Shown: positions 18,552-28,867 of the stretch, piece by piece
How positions within the stretch are numbered: the first letter of the stretch is position 1
Layout of the letters: each line of letters opens with the position of its first letter
NCBI GenBank assembly: GCA_963823675.1
Contig: CAWGMT010000007.1
Coordinates: 806,001-870,000 of the forward strand
DNA: 64,000 nt
Direction of reading: 5' to 3'
Source of the DNA: CAWGMT01 sp963823675
Lineage (GTDB): Bacteria > Planctomycetota > Planctomycetia > Isosphaerales > Isosphaeraceae
Program-made: the position numbers and the translations under genes
The notes under the pieces: generated by a model
Told to the model about the DNA's origin: nothing
The model's input: only the letters and a program-made list of their open reading frames with translations
The model's database searches: none

Positions 18552-20647
18552 TCAACTCACCGTCAGGGCACCGCTGCCATCGCTCGTGCCAAGGTTGGTA
18601 ATGCCGGTGAAGACGGCGACGACGGCGCCCGAATGAGTGCCCGTCGCATCGCTCGTGGGTACGTTCGAGAGGGTGGCGACACCGTGGCTATCGGTGACGG
18701 CGTTGCCGACGGAAGCGCCGTCGAGGGTGAAAGCGACGATTTCGCCGGGGACGCCTTGGTTAGTAACTAAGGACATGAGCGTCGCCATCAGGGTGGCGAG
18801 GCCACCGGTGGCGGTACCGGAGACGTTGGCCAGGCTGGTAGCTGCCTGGCTGACGATGAGGTTGCCGGTGGCGCTGGTTGCCGCCGCCACGTTGGCGTTG
18901 CCGGCGAAGCTGGCGACGACTCCGCCGGTGTCGGTGCCCGCGGTGTGGCTGGTGGCGACGCCAGTCAGCGTGGCGACGCCGCTGCTGTTGGTGACAGCGG
19001 TACCCGCCGCAGTGCCGTCGAGCGCGAAGCTGACGGTCTGACCGGAGAGCCCCGCGGCACTGGCCGGATTGGTGAGAGTCGCTGTCAGCGTGGCCGTGCC
19101 GCCAAAGGCGGCGGTGCCGGAGGCGTTGCCGAGGGTCGAGGCCGCCTGGCTGACGACGAGGTTGCCGGTGGCATTGGCCGCAGCGGCGTAGGTGGCGTCG
19201 CCCGCGAAGCTGGCGACGACTCCGCCGGTGTCGGTGCCCACGGCGTCGCTGGTGGAGACGCCGGTCAGCGTGGCGCCGCCGCCGCTATTGGTCGTCGCGC
19301 TGCCGACTGAAGTCCCGTCGAGCGTGAAGCGAACGGTCTCGCCGGAAATCCCCGCCCCGGTGGTCGTATTGGTCAGAGTCGCGTTCAGGGTGGCAGTGCC
19401 ACCGAAGGCGGCGGTCCCCGACACCCTGCCCAAGGTGGTGGCGGTCGTGCCCGCGCTGACCGTCAAGTCGCCGGAGGCGTGGCTGGATCCGTCGTTGATG
19501 TCGCCGGCGAAGCTGGCAACGACGCCCCCGGTGTCGGCCCCCGCCGCGTCACTCGTGGCCACGCCCGACAGGGTGGCGACACCGTTGCTGTCGGTGACGG
19601 CGGTCCCGGCGAAGGCGCCGTCGAGAGTGAAGAGGATCAGGTCGCCCGAGATTCCCGTGCCGGAGGCTTTACCCATCAAGGTCGCGGTCAAGGTCGCGGT
19701 GCCGCCGGCGGCAGTGCCGGAGACGCTACTGATGGTCGTGGCGGCTTGGGGGAGCGTCAGGTTGGCACTGAACGCATGGTGCGCCACCGCCTTGGCGACG
19801 GCGCCCCGCGATCCGAAAAGGCCGGTCGTGTCAAGGACCGCGGTGTCGAAGGTGGTGATCGCGGTCGTCAGTACCGACTGGGCGTCGGCAGAAGCTCGTG
19901 TCCTGGGTAATCGCGAGGCCGGTGTTCTCCAAAGTCGTGACGGCCGTATCGACGCTGTTCGAGACGTGCGGGTGGGTGACCTGAAGCGCGGCGTGCATGT
20001 TGGCGCGATAGGCCTCGGCCTCGGCCGTGAGAGTGGGCCCCACGTCGGTTGGCGTTAGCGTCGTTGTCCCGGACGATCCCAGGGCCTGCGCCAAGGTGTT
20101 CAGCTCGGATTCGAAAATCCGCGTCGCGGTCCTGTAGGCGCTCAGCGAGGTCTCCAGAGAGAAGATCGGACCGGCTGTCAAAGAGCCGATTGCGGTCTGG
20201 GCCTGAGTGGCCAGGTCGGAGGTGCTGACCAGCCCGACCGCATTCTGCTGGTTCAGGGCGATCATGTCGGCCACGATCCGCTGCCCTTGGAGGTCGAGCA
20301 GCCGCTCGACGTTGGGGAACTCGGGCGAGAGCTGTGAATCGACGCTCTGCTCGTAGCTCGTCTCCAAGCTCTGCACCTCCGAGACGAATCCGTTGCCGTC
20401 GACCGTGCCGGCATTCAGGTCGGCAAGCGGGCCGCTCTGGAGCTGCGCCTCGAGCGCCCGGACCATCGTGTTGATCCCGGCGGGGGCCGTGTCCTGCCCC
20501 TCGCGCGCGAGCGCGATCAAAGCGGTGAGCGACGGCCCGTTAAATGTCTCGACGGCCGCCGCCAGCAACACCCGCCCCTCCAAAGTCTCCACCGGGACAA
20601 TTCGTTGAACGCCGCGCCCGCTGTAGGTGTCTTCTCTGGCTGCTCAT
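18552..20647 (-). CDS. LEPR-XLL-type protein with four Ig-like repeats (frameshifted twice)
   Basis: The probable start is the ATG at 20647 (MSSQRRHLQRARRS). One extra base near 20595 separates it from the LEPR-type motif VETLEGRVLLAAA. An N-terminal helical domain (~240 residues) follows, with DLQGQRIVADMIALNQQNAV. Another extra base near 19880 separates it from the repeat region. The C-terminal 400 residues hold four ~95-residue Ig-like (Big-3 type) repeats, each with GGTATLTATL, FTLDG and TDTGGVVASFAG. It ends directly after the last repeat (GALTVS) with no dockerin-like module and no PEP-CTERM, unlike its neighbours. It is likely exported. Orientation is opposite to the surrounding genes. 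Confidence 0.75.
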
Positions 20648-20839
20648 GGTTTGCTGTGAACTTCCGTTGGTGTCGCGTCTCTGGGGTGCCCGCTCGATCT
20701 GACGGGATCTAAAATTATGGCAGAGGCGTAGGCTGGGGTCTATAGGGCGGTTGTCGATCGGCAAACTGGGTGATTGGGGACGGTCCGCGCGGCCGATAGC
20801 CATCGCGAGTGGCGGCGCTTCGAGCTACGGCGCACACAG

Positions 20840-21520
20840 CTACTGAGGGTAGGGAAAGTCGGCCGGCGCGGTCGGGTCGAATTCCTGGTCCGGGGACTGG
20901 CCGAGCGCGCGCTTCTTCATGCGGTGCGGAGGATAGCATGCGGCCGGCGCATCCGGCCGCGGTCCGATGATCGCGTTGAGGCTCACGCTGATTCGCTCGC
21001 CTTCGGCCTGTTGCACCGGAACGACCGTATGTCGGAGCCACGACGGGAAGAGCACGAACAACCCGGTGTGCGGAGGCACGGCGACCGGTTTGCCCGGGGC
21101 GAAGACCTCCCGCGGGTCGAAGAAAAACAGAGAGCCCTCGCTTCCCGTCAGAGCAGGCACCTGCGGATAGTAGACCGCGCTCCAGTGGTTGGGAAGGTGA
21201 CCGTGCGGCGTGTCGGCGCTGCGGTCCCCTTTCCGGAGGATGTTCGCCCAGGCACGCGTATGCAACACGTGATCCTCTCCGTGCGATACGGTCGCAATCA
21301 CGCCGACGAACTCGTCCCGAAGCCTCCGCACTTCGGGGTGGTTGACGAGGAGAAAGTTCCCCTGAGTCTGGAGACCAGCCACCGCCGGCCCGGAATACAT
21401 GAAACCGGCGTCGCGCAGCGCGAGGATCACTTTGGCGATCTTCGCCGGATCGACGCCGTCCAAGGTTGCCGAGACGAGGGGGGTGGCGAACAGTTGACCG
21501 ACCCGGATGTCACGTGCCAT
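20840..21520 (-). CDS. 2OG-Fe(II) oxygenase-like protein (TIGR02466 type)
   Basis: The start is the ATG at 21520, with GAGGAGG directly upstream; the longer frame to 21763 is rejected. The 226-residue protein carries the features of this prolyl-hydroxylase-like family: NHWSAVYYPQ, SEGSLFFFDPRE, and the C-terminal pair FPSWLRHTV (metal His) and RISVSLNAI (Arg for 2-oxoglutarate). PHGHLPNHW likely supplies the first metal ligand. The substrate is unknown; some members are putative peptidyl or phage-tail-type hydroxylases. It stands alone between a surface-protein gene and a DUF1559 gene. Confidence 0.75.
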   Translation of the reverse strand: MARDIRVGQLFATPLVSATLDGVDPAKIAKVILALRDAGFMYSGPAVAGLQTQGNFLLVNHPEVRRLRDEFVGVIATVSHGEDHVLHTRAWANILRKGDRSADTPHGHLPNHWSAVYYPQVPALTGSEGSLFFFDPREVFAPGKPVAVPPHTGLFVLFPSWLRHTVVPVQQAEGERISVSLNAIIGPRPDAPAACYPPHRMKKRALGQSPDQEFDPTAPADFPYPQ

Positions 21521-21855
21521 GGCGATCCTCCTCGTGGACCGGCTTCGGAGACCGCGGCCGCGGCCGCCGGTTATCGGGCTGCCATCGGACCGTCGGTCGG
21601 CAATCTTAACGACCGATTGCGAAATTCCCGCGAATTCTTGGTGTGAAATGCAGAATTGGTCCCGGATCACGCCCCGTCTCGGGCGGGCCGCCGTGTGGCC
21701 CACACCTGCGAGCACCCCAACGCGATGCAATGAGGCATTGCGAATGCACCGTGAAGATTGCATTAAGATGGATCAATTCCTTGACCAGACGAACCCCGCG
21801 TGGTTAATCTCACGGGTCGCCAAACCCTAATACTTCTCGCATTGGATGTTATCTG
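21521..21855. other. Intergenic between divergent genes
   Basis: No gene is seen. The final ~100 bases (AT-rich, with TAATAC near 21828) probably hold the promoter of the DUF1559 gene at 21856; no clear -35 partner is visible. Confidence 0.5.
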
Positions 21856-22995
21856 ATGAGTGCCAAACGCCGGACTGGTTTCACGTTAATCGAGTTGTTA
21901 GTCGTGATCGCGGTGATCGCCGTGTTGATCGCGCTCTTGCTTCCCGCCGTGCAGTCGGCTCGCGAGGCGGCAAGGCGGATCCAGTGCACAAACAATCTCA
22001 AGCAAATCGGTCTCGCTTTCATGAACTACGAGAGCGCCAATTTCGCCTTTCCGATGACGACCATCCTGATTCCGGCATCGAGTGGGCCTCCCGCCACATG
22101 GTCGTACCAGTCGTCGTGGAGCGCTTTCGCGCGAGCCATGCCGTTCCTGGAACAGGGTAATTTCTACAATTCGATCAACTTTGATTACACCTACAGCCAC
22201 GCGTCGAACACCACCGTCTCCGACACGCCGATCAGCTTTCTGTTCTGTCCGAGCGACCCGGGGTCGCACATCGACGACAGCACGCTCGGCGATACCTTGG
22301 TCGCCACGACGAGTTACGGGACGTGCGACGGCGATTGGTATGTCTGGTCGGTCATCTGGGAGGCCACTAACACGGTCGGCCCCATGAACCGCTCGCTTTT
22401 CGGGCCGAACTATTCGCGGACGGTCGCCATGGTCACAGACGGGATGAGCAACACTCTCATGGCGGCGGAGGGCTACATCGGCCACGGCCAGTACCGGAGC
22501 TGTTACCCAACGCCGAGTTCGCCCGCCAGCGCCGGCGTCGGGGGCTGGACCCCGACGAATGTGCCTCCCCCTGGCCCTCTCTCCGCTACCGCGCTCCTGC
22601 AACTGCTCGCTTCCTGCGGCGCACAGAATAACAGCATCAAGGCGGGCGGGCCCATCGGGCACACCCGCTGGTGCAACGGCGGTGTCTATTACTCGGGCTT
22701 CACCACCGCGATGCCCCCCAATCCCACCGTGTACTACCTGAGCCGGTACACAGGCAGCGCCACCACCGGTTCCATGCAAGGTCGCATCGCCCCGATGGAT
22801 TGGGACTCGGTCAACGAGAACGACGGTGGTCCCACCTACATGTCATTAGCGGCCAGCAGCTACCATCCCGGCGGCGCCAACGCCCTGTTCGCCGACGGCA
22901 GCGTTCGTTTCGTCAAGAACTCGGTGAACCCGGCCGCATGGCGGGCCCTCGGGACGATCGCTGGAGGAGAGGTCATCTCGGCCGACCAGTATTGA
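21856..22995 (+). CDS. DUF1559 pseudopilin-like protein
   Basis: A 379-residue protein with N-terminal RRTGFTLIELLVVIAVIAVL and the hallmark AREAARRIQCTNNLKQIGLA. The C-terminal signature is YHPGGANALFADGSVRFV followed by AWRALGTIAGGEVISADQY, the normal family ending; this supports the correction proposed for the homologue at 16194. Central CPSDPGSH and GMSNTLMAAEGYIG are typical. The gene downstream (23103) is a small lipoprotein, a common pairing in Planctomycetes. It is likely processed at the inner membrane like a prepilin. Confidence 0.93.
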   Translation: MSAKRRTGFTLIELLVVIAVIAVLIALLLPAVQSAREAARRIQCTNNLKQIGLAFMNYESANFAFPMTTILIPASSGPPATWSYQSSWSAFARAMPFLEQGNFYNSINFDYTYSHASNTTVSDTPISFLFCPSDPGSHIDDSTLGDTLVATTSYGTCDGDWYVWSVIWEATNTVGPMNRSLFGPNYSRTVAMVTDGMSNTLMAAEGYIGHGQYRSCYPTPSSPASAGVGGWTPTNVPPPGPLSATALLQLLASCGAQNNSIKAGGPIGHTRWCNGGVYYSGFTTAMPPNPTVYYLSRYTGSATTGSMQGRIAPMDWDSVNENDGGPTYMSLAASSYHPGGANALFADGSVRFVKNSVNPAAWRALGTIAGGEVISADQY

Positions 22996-23102
22996 TCGAT
23001 CACGCCCGAACCCGTTCATCGCCGGAAATTCGCCCATACCACCGACGCAGCCCGGCCTTGCTCCTACCGCTCGGTTTTCATGTTTATCGGGGAGACATTT
23101 TG

Positions 23103-23498
23103 ATGCGTACAGGCACCGTTGTCTTGGTGGTGGCGGCTGCGCTGGCATTACCCTCTTGCGGTTGCGGCTCGAGCTCCAGCCGCCAGCGCCCGTTAACCTT
23201 GCCGGTCAAGGGGAAGGTCACCTACCACGGGAAGGCGCTGAGTCAGGGAAGAGTTGACTTTGAGCCCGATACCGGACGCCCGGCTTCGGGAAACATCCAG
23301 GCCGATGGAACGTATGTGCTCTCCACATTCAAGGAGGGCGACGGAGCCATTCCCGGAGTTCATCGAGTCGCGGTCACCGGGGGGACGGGTAAGTCGCCAG
23401 GAGAGGCCCTACCGGCAAAGTTTGGCAGCTTCGGTTCCTCGAACGTCGAAATCGAGGTTGCCCAGGGAAAAACAGAGTACCCCATCAATCTCGAGTGA
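23103..23498 (+). CDS. Small lipoprotein with carboxypeptidase-regulatory-like fold
   Basis: The ATG at 23103 gives a lipoprotein signal peptide with lipobox LPSC (Cys about residue 19; TVVLVVAAALALPSCG). The mature ~110 residues (VKGKVTYHGKALSQGRVDFEP ... GNIQADGTYVLSTFKEGDGAIPGVHRVAVTG) match the short transthyretin/CarboxypepD_reg-like lipoproteins usually found after DUF1559 genes. It is 107 bases downstream of the DUF1559 stop, probably co-transcribed. The function is unknown. Confidence 0.87.
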   Translation: MRTGTVVLVVAAALALPSCGCGSSSSRQRPLTLPVKGKVTYHGKALSQGRVDFEPDTGRPASGNIQADGTYVLSTFKEGDGAIPGVHRVAVTGGTGKSPGEALPAKFGSFGSSNVEIEVAQGKTEYPINLE

Positions 23499-23634
23499 GC
23501 GCAACCTTCTGGCTCGGGCCGCGCTCGGCAGCCGCACGGCGACGATAATCTGAATGTGAAGTAACGCCTTAACGTACCTTCACAAGCCACACATGTAATC
23601 TTAATCAGTATTTCAAATAATCTTCCTTTTTATG

Positions 23635-23662
23635 TTGCGTCTATTTGTGGTACACGTATCCT
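23635..23662 (+). promoter_or_regulatory. Possible promoter of the 23.7-kb surface-protein gene
   Basis: TTGCGT and TATCCT with a 16-base spacer, in an AT-rich stretch 64 bases before the start at 23726. This is a weak match. Confidence 0.25.
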
Positions 23663-23725
23663 GCGTTCGTACGGATCTCGAGACGTTGTGATCGTGTCGG
23701 CCTTTTCCATCATGAGGAGCGAGCT

Positions 23726-26700
23726 TTGAAAACCTTTCCCTGGCGCCAGGTCAATCAACTGCGTGGTTCCAACGGTTCGGCCCGGCGGCATTCGGCCGCG
23801 AAGAGATCGAGGCGGGCCCATCTCCGGATCGAGTGGCTCGAAGATCGCGTTGTGATGTCGGCGTTCACGCCCGGCGACCTGGTGGTCTACCGGGCGGGCG
23901 ATTCGACCCACAACGTCGGGACAAGCGGCAGCACCGCAGTGCCCATTTATCTTGATGAATACACGCCGTCGGGCGTCTTTGTGCAGTCGATCGAGCTGAC
24001 GACGGGCACGGGGGGTAACGGCACGGTGGGCAACCCCACACCGGACTACACGGATAGCGGTAAGGCGACGAATGACGGCTCGATGACCCTGGGGCCGGAC
24101 GGCCAGTACCTCGCGTCCGTCGGCTACGACGTGGGCGTGGGTTCCGCGAGCATCACGAAGAACTATCCCACTGGCACCATCGCCGTCGTGGGGAACAACG
24201 GCGTCCCGACGCTGTCCACCAACATGAATGACAACAGCGGAAGCAGCAGCATCGGCATGAACAACCGCGGGGCGACGTACGACGCCACTAACCAGAAACT
24301 GTACGAGACGGGTGTCGTCGGCCTCTTCGAAGCGCCCCTTGCGAGCGGTACCGGCGCGCCCGGCACTTTTTCGTCGATTCAAGGTGTCGCCAGTCCCTCC
24401 TCTGCGCAAATCAGTTTCGATGAGGTCGCAATCTTCGGCGGCCACACCTTCGCCGACGACAGCTCGGGCATCTACGATTTCGGCCCCGGGCCCACGACCA
24501 CGACGGCCGGCACGCTGCTGGCTGGAGTTGACACCGGCACCTCAAAGGTGGTGGTCGATGGTTTGGGAGACAAATACAGCGCCGGCTCGGCCTCGAACTT
24601 CTTTTTCGCCAACCTGGGCAGTGGCGCTAACTGGAACGGCACCGGCTTCGACACGGTGTACGTGGTCGATAACCAGAGCGCATACGGCGCCATCCTGAAG
24701 TACTCTTACAACGGCTCGACCTGGACGTCCGAAGGCGGGGTCGTCGCCCCGGACCAGACGGGTGTGTCGGGCAGCGGCGCCTACATCATGGGGATCACCG
24801 GGACGTACAATACCGGAGCTAAGACGGCCAACTTGTACTTCACCGAGGGCAGTCAGGGCACCGGCGCGGTGTCCGATGTGTTCTCGCTCACCGATACGGG
24901 CGGGTTGACGGGCTTGATCTACAACGCCTCACCCGTACAAATCGCCCTCACCCAGGCCGGCAGCGGGGCCACCGCACTCGGCACCGGCAGCGTGGCGGCC
25001 ACGAACGCTTCGGTCTATGAGACCTTCCGCGGCATCGCTTTCGCCCCCACCGCCACCGCGCTTGCGATCGGCGGCTTGAACGGAGCCAGCTTCACGAGCG
25101 GCGGCAATCCGGTCTTCTTGGCCGGGGGCTCCGGCACCTTCGCCGACACCTTGACCAGCAGCCAGTTGAATGGCAGCACGCTGTCGATCGCCATCACGGC
25201 CCACGGCGACAACGCGCACGACTCGCTGGACATCAACAACCAATCCGGCACGCAGAATATCATCACGACGAGCGGCTCCAATGTGCAGTACACCTACGCG
25301 CAAGGCACCGCCGTCACCATCGGCACGTTCTCAGGCGGGACCGGTGGAACCGCGCTGACGATCACGTTCAACGGCAGCGCCACGGCGACGGCGGTTCAGG
25401 CGCTCATCAATCAGATCAACTTCTACACCACCGACACTGCGACCACCGAGAACCCGGCCCCCGCGCGGACCGTCCAGTTCACGTTCACGCCCTCGACCGG
25501 CAACGGCAGCGCCGTCAGCGCCAGCGAGACGGTCAACATTCTCCCCGTGGGCACCCCCTTCATCAACCCGGGTAGTCCCATCACCCGCGCCGAAAACACC
25601 GGCGCTTACGCTCCGTCCGCGAATGTGACCGGCATCGGCGACGGCAACCAACCCGCCGACAACAACCTGGACTCGACCGTCTCCGCGGCCGTGACCGCCG
25701 GCGACTCGGGGCTCTTCTCGGCCGGCCCGGCGATCTCGAATTTCAACAAGACTGCGGGCACCGCCACGCTCGGCTTCACCCTCGCCACCAACCAGTCCGG
25801 CACGGCCACGATCACCGTCACCGTGACCAACACCGCGACTACCCTCACGTTGACGACCACGTACGTCGTGACGGTCAACCCCGTCGTGGTGACCACGGCG
25901 ACGGCGTCGGTCGCCACCGGCAATACCGTGAACCTCACGGACGGCGCCTGGACCGTCAACGAGAGTGGCGTCACCCCCGTCAACCTGGTGTACACGGTGA
26001 CCACCGCGCCCACCCACGGCACGCTCTACGAGAACGGCGTCGGCGCGCTGGGAGTCAACAGCACGTTCTCGCAGCAGGACGTGAACTTCGGGCTGCTGTA
26101 CTACGTGAGCACCGGCAGCACGAGCGCGACCGATACGATCGGGTTCAAGGTCAACGATCTGACCAACGGCGGTTCGCTGTCCGGGCAGTCGCTCACCATC
26201 AATATCATCAAGCCGCGGGCCTTCACGCCGGGCGACCTGGTGGTTGAACAGTTGGGCGACTCGGCAGACCCCGGCGGCACGAGCGCGGCCACCAACGTCT
26301 GGCTCGACGAATACACCACCGCTGGGGCGCTCGTCCAGTCCTTCCCCTTGAACGATAGCACGCAGAACGGCGACCTGGCGTTCACCGACAGCGGCAAGGC
26401 ATCGACTAACGGCCAGATGACGCTCGGTCCCGACGGTCAGGACCTCGCACTATACGCGTACAACCTGAACAACGGAACGACCGGCGCGACCGGCGTCGCC
26501 AGCGAGACCACGGCGGCCATCGTGGGGCCCAACGGCGTGGCCGAGTACGAAGGCTTCTCCAACAACGCTGACAACAACGCCCGCTCGGCGGTCTACGACG
26601 CCACCCACAACAAGCTGTATATCTCGGGCGATACCGGCACGGCCTATGACGGCTTCACGAGTGGCGCCGTGGGCCAGACCGCTGCGTCGATCCAACCGAA

Positions 26701-28138
26701 CAACGCGGGGTTTACCGCCATCGTCAACGGCCAGCTCTACTTCTCGGCGAACGCGGGCGGCGTATTCCAGATCGGCACCGGCGAGCCGACCTCCGGCCCC
26801 GTGACGCCTACGGTGCTCCCACTCCAAGGCGGGGGCGGCGTTGATACGGCCGGAGCTTCGATTAATCTGACCTCGACGACGACCTACTCGGGTGGCTCCC
26901 CACTGGCGTTCTACTTCGCCCACTTGGGCTGCTGCGGTCCATACATCAACGGCGAGAACACCCTCTACGTCATCGACGGGAACAGCGGCACGGGCGCGCT
27001 GCTCAAGTACTCGTACAATGGCACGGCCTGGGTGAGCGAGGGGGCCATCGCCGGTCCCTCACTGGGCAACAGCACCCAGCTCGTCGGTCTGACCGGCTTT
27101 GTGAGTAACGACAAGGTCGAGCTGTACATTAGCGAAGGCAACGTCGGCGCGGGCGTTGCGGGCGGTGTGTTCGAATACACCGACAGTTCGGGATCGACCG
27201 GCACTCTGTACAACGGCGCGACACCAGGCAGCCTCGGCAGCCCGATCGTCAACGTCGGCAGTGCGAACCTTCCCAGCTCGAGCGTCTTCGCAAACTTCCG
27301 CGGCGTTGCCTTTGTGCCCGCGGCGCTCCCCTCGTGGGTTGAACCCGGAAGCGCCGCGACTTGGGACGGCACCACGCTGACCGTCACCGGCACCGCGGCC
27401 ATCATCGCCGACCCGGGTGCGGCTAGCCCGCTGATCGTGGCCCACGGCGCCGCGGCTCAACTGACGATCCAGCCCGCGACCGTCGGCTTCGTCAACCTCG
27501 GCGGCATCACCCTCACCGGTGGCGCCAGCATCACTGTCCAAAGCGTCGGCGCGTGCCGCACGCACACCGATCACAACGTGATCGTGCTCGACTCCAACGG
27601 CACGTCCGTTCCCACCTTCTCGATCGACTCCGCCAGCAAGCTCGACCTCCAGGACAATGACATGATCATTCAGAACGGGGGCAGCGAGGTGGGCACCGTC
27701 CAGGGGCTCGCCCAAACGGGTGCCGACTATCCCAACAACGACTGGACGGGCAACGGCCTGACCAGCTCCGTTGCCGAGAGCAACGACGCCAGCCAGGGCT
27801 ACGAGCAGACACTGCTGGCGGTCGTTCTCAACAGCAGCCTGCCGAGCGGGGCCTTTGCGAGCTGGCAGGCGGGTAGCGGCACGCTCGCGCTGGGCCCCAA
27901 CGACGTCGTCGTGAAGTACACCTACAATGGCGACTTCAATCTTGACGGCATGGTCAACGACAGCGACGCCGGGCTCATCTCCGCCTTCTATGCCCCGGGT
28001 GCGGCCTATGGGGCCCCCGGCACGGCGTTCGAGTATGGTGATACCAACGGCGACGGCTACGTCAACGACAGCGACGCCGGCTTGTTCGGCGTTCTGATTG
28101 GCCTTGGCACCGGCGGTTCCAACGGCAACCAACTGTGA
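23726..28138 (+). CDS. LEPR-XLL surface protein 3, tandem beta-propeller-like domains, dockerin-like C-module
   Basis: The preferred start is TTG at 23726, eight bases after GAGGAG; the frame is open further upstream but without a ribosome site. About 1470 residues. The LEPR motif is IEWLEDRVVMSA. Residues ~47-450 and ~832-1195 are two copies of a domain opening FTPGDLVV with repeated kelch/propeller-like phrases (TLGPDGQYLA, ATYDATNQKLYETG; TLGPDGQDLA, AVYDATHNKLYISG). Between them are cadherin-like or CSPG-like segments (AWTVNESGVTPVNLVYTVTTAPTHGTL is typical). From residue 1200 comes the shared C-module with two dockerin-like loops (NGDFNLDGMVNDSDAGLI; TNGDGYVNDSDAGLF). The frame is intact throughout. 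It is presumably secreted to the cell surface. Confidence 0.85.
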   Translation: MKTFPWRQVNQLRGSNGSARRHSAAKRSRRAHLRIEWLEDRVVMSAFTPGDLVVYRAGDSTHNVGTSGSTAVPIYLDEYTPSGVFVQSIELTTGTGGNGTVGNPTPDYTDSGKATNDGSMTLGPDGQYLASVGYDVGVGSASITKNYPTGTIAVVGNNGVPTLSTNMNDNSGSSSIGMNNRGATYDATNQKLYETGVVGLFEAPLASGTGAPGTFSSIQGVASPSSAQISFDEVAIFGGHTFADDSSGIYDFGPGPTTTTAGTLLAGVDTGTSKVVVDGLGDKYSAGSASNFFFANLGSGANWNGTGFDTVYVVDNQSAYGAILKYSYNGSTWTSEGGVVAPDQTGVSGSGAYIMGITGTYNTGAKTANLYFTEGSQGTGAVSDVFSLTDTGGLTGLIYNASPVQIALTQAGSGATALGTGSVAATNASVYETFRGIAFAPTATALAIGGLNGASFTSGGNPVFLAGGSGTFADTLTSSQLNGSTLSIAITAHGDNAHDSLDINNQSGTQNIITTSGSNVQYTYAQGTAVTIGTFSGGTGGTALTITFNGSATATAVQALINQINFYTTDTATTENPAPARTVQFTFTPSTGNGSAVSASETVNILPVGTPFINPGSPITRAENTGAYAPSANVTGIGDGNQPADNNLDSTVSAAVTAGDSGLFSAGPAISNFNKTAGTATLGFTLATNQSGTATITVTVTNTATTLTLTTTYVVTVNPVVVTTATASVATGNTVNLTDGAWTVNESGVTPVNLVYTVTTAPTHGTLYENGVGALGVNSTFSQQDVNFGLLYYVSTGSTSATDTIGFKVNDLTNGGSLSGQSLTINIIKPRAFTPGDLVVEQLGDSADPGGTSAATNVWLDEYTTAGALVQSFPLNDSTQNGDLAFTDSGKASTNGQMTLGPDGQDLALYAYNLNNGTTGATGVASETTAAIVGPNGVAEYEGFSNNADNNARSAVYDATHNKLYISGDTGTAYDGFTSGAVGQTAASIQPNNAGFTAIVNGQLYFSANAGGVFQIGTGEPTSGPVTPTVLPLQGGGGVDTAGASINLTSTTTYSGGSPLAFYFAHLGCCGPYINGENTLYVIDGNSGTGALLKYSYNGTAWVSEGAIAGPSLGNSTQLVGLTGFVSNDKVELYISEGNVGAGVAGGVFEYTDSSGSTGTLYNGATPGSLGSPIVNVGSANLPSSSVFANFRGVAFVPAALPSWVEPGSAATWDGTTLTVTGTAAIIADPGAASPLIVAHGAAAQLTIQPATVGFVNLGGITLTGGASITVQSVGACRTHTDHNVIVLDSNGTSVPTFSIDSASKLDLQDNDMIIQNGGSEVGTVQGLAQTGADYPNNDWTGNGLTSSVAESNDASQGYEQTLLAVVLNSSLPSGAFASWQAGSGTLALGPNDVVVKYTYNGDFNLDGMVNDSDAGLISAFYAPGAAYGAPGTAFEYGDTNGDGYVNDSDAGLFGVLIGLGTGGSNGNQL

Positions 28139-28226
28139 CGAATAGCCGATGGCGAGCAATGTCGGCGTTTCGTTGAACCATCGCAGTCCTTCCGGAGGCG
28201 AGCAGCTCACTCGCTCCCTGTCCGGC

Positions 28227-28258
28227 GAGACCGGCGTCGAGTAATCGACGCCGGTCTC
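28227..28258. terminator. Perfect hairpin with GTAA loop after surface protein 3
   Basis: A 14-bp perfect stem (GAGACCGGCGTCGA) closed by GTAA, 88 bases after the stop of the 23726 gene. It has the same loop as the hairpin at 18451 and no U-tract. Confidence 0.6.
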
Positions 28259-28266
28259 GGCTCCAA

Positions 28267-28833
28267 GTGACGGGTGCGACCTACACCCGACTCACCGGGA
28301 TCGACAATAACCGCGACCTCGCGGGATACGACCATGTGTCCTCGATCAACGGGCCGGCCAACACCCGCTTCATAGCCCTTGCACTGAGTGCAGCAGCCCC
28401 CGAGCCCGCCTCGCTGGGGCTGCTCGCTACCGGACTGCTTGTCCTCGCGGCACACGTCTGGCGCCACCGCCGCGCCGCCGCCCCCGGGCCTGAACCCCCC
28501 CGGTCTCGCGGCGGGCCATCCCAGGCCCTCTCGACCCGCACCGGCGTTGCAGTCATCAGCGCCGACTGTGCTGCTCGACTTCGTGGCCCTGACGACCATG
28601 CTGCCCTTCGCCGTCTGTTGGTCGGGGCCCAAGCCCGAATTCCCCGTCACCCTCCCCCATCGGGGCGCCGTCGTTCCGAGGCCCCCGCTGATCGACCTGA
28701 CCCGCCGGGAGGAAGAAAAGGGGATGTTGACTTCAGTCGAGCCAAACGTAAAAGTAATACTTGTCATCGAATCCGCGCAGCCGCTAGGCGTACGCTCAAA
28801 AACTCGAAGTCCCTAGCCTCAAGCGGCATCTAG
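28267..28833 (+). pseudogene. Truncated PEP-CTERM protein remnant
   Basis: The frame starts YTRLTGIDNNRDLAGYDH, which looks like the end of a HAF-type or extracellular repeat domain. It quickly reaches a complete PEP-CTERM signal (APEPASLGLLATGLLVLAAH then WRHRR). There is no signal peptide, and the frame then runs on for ~100 low-quality residues to 28833. I read it as the 3' end of a deleted PEP-CTERM gene. Confidence 0.55.
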
Positions 28834-28867
28834 CTTTACCTTCGGTTCGAAAGTAGCAAGCTGAACC

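Noticed and set aside
20774..21646. 290-codon plus-strand frame opposite the 2OG oxygenase
   Set aside because: It mirrors the minus-strand gene, which has conserved motifs and a good Shine-Dalgarno sequence.
23635..23728. In-frame extension of surface protein 3 to 23645
   Set aside because: No ribosome site there; the extension overlaps the probable promoter, and GAGGAG precedes the TTG at 23726.
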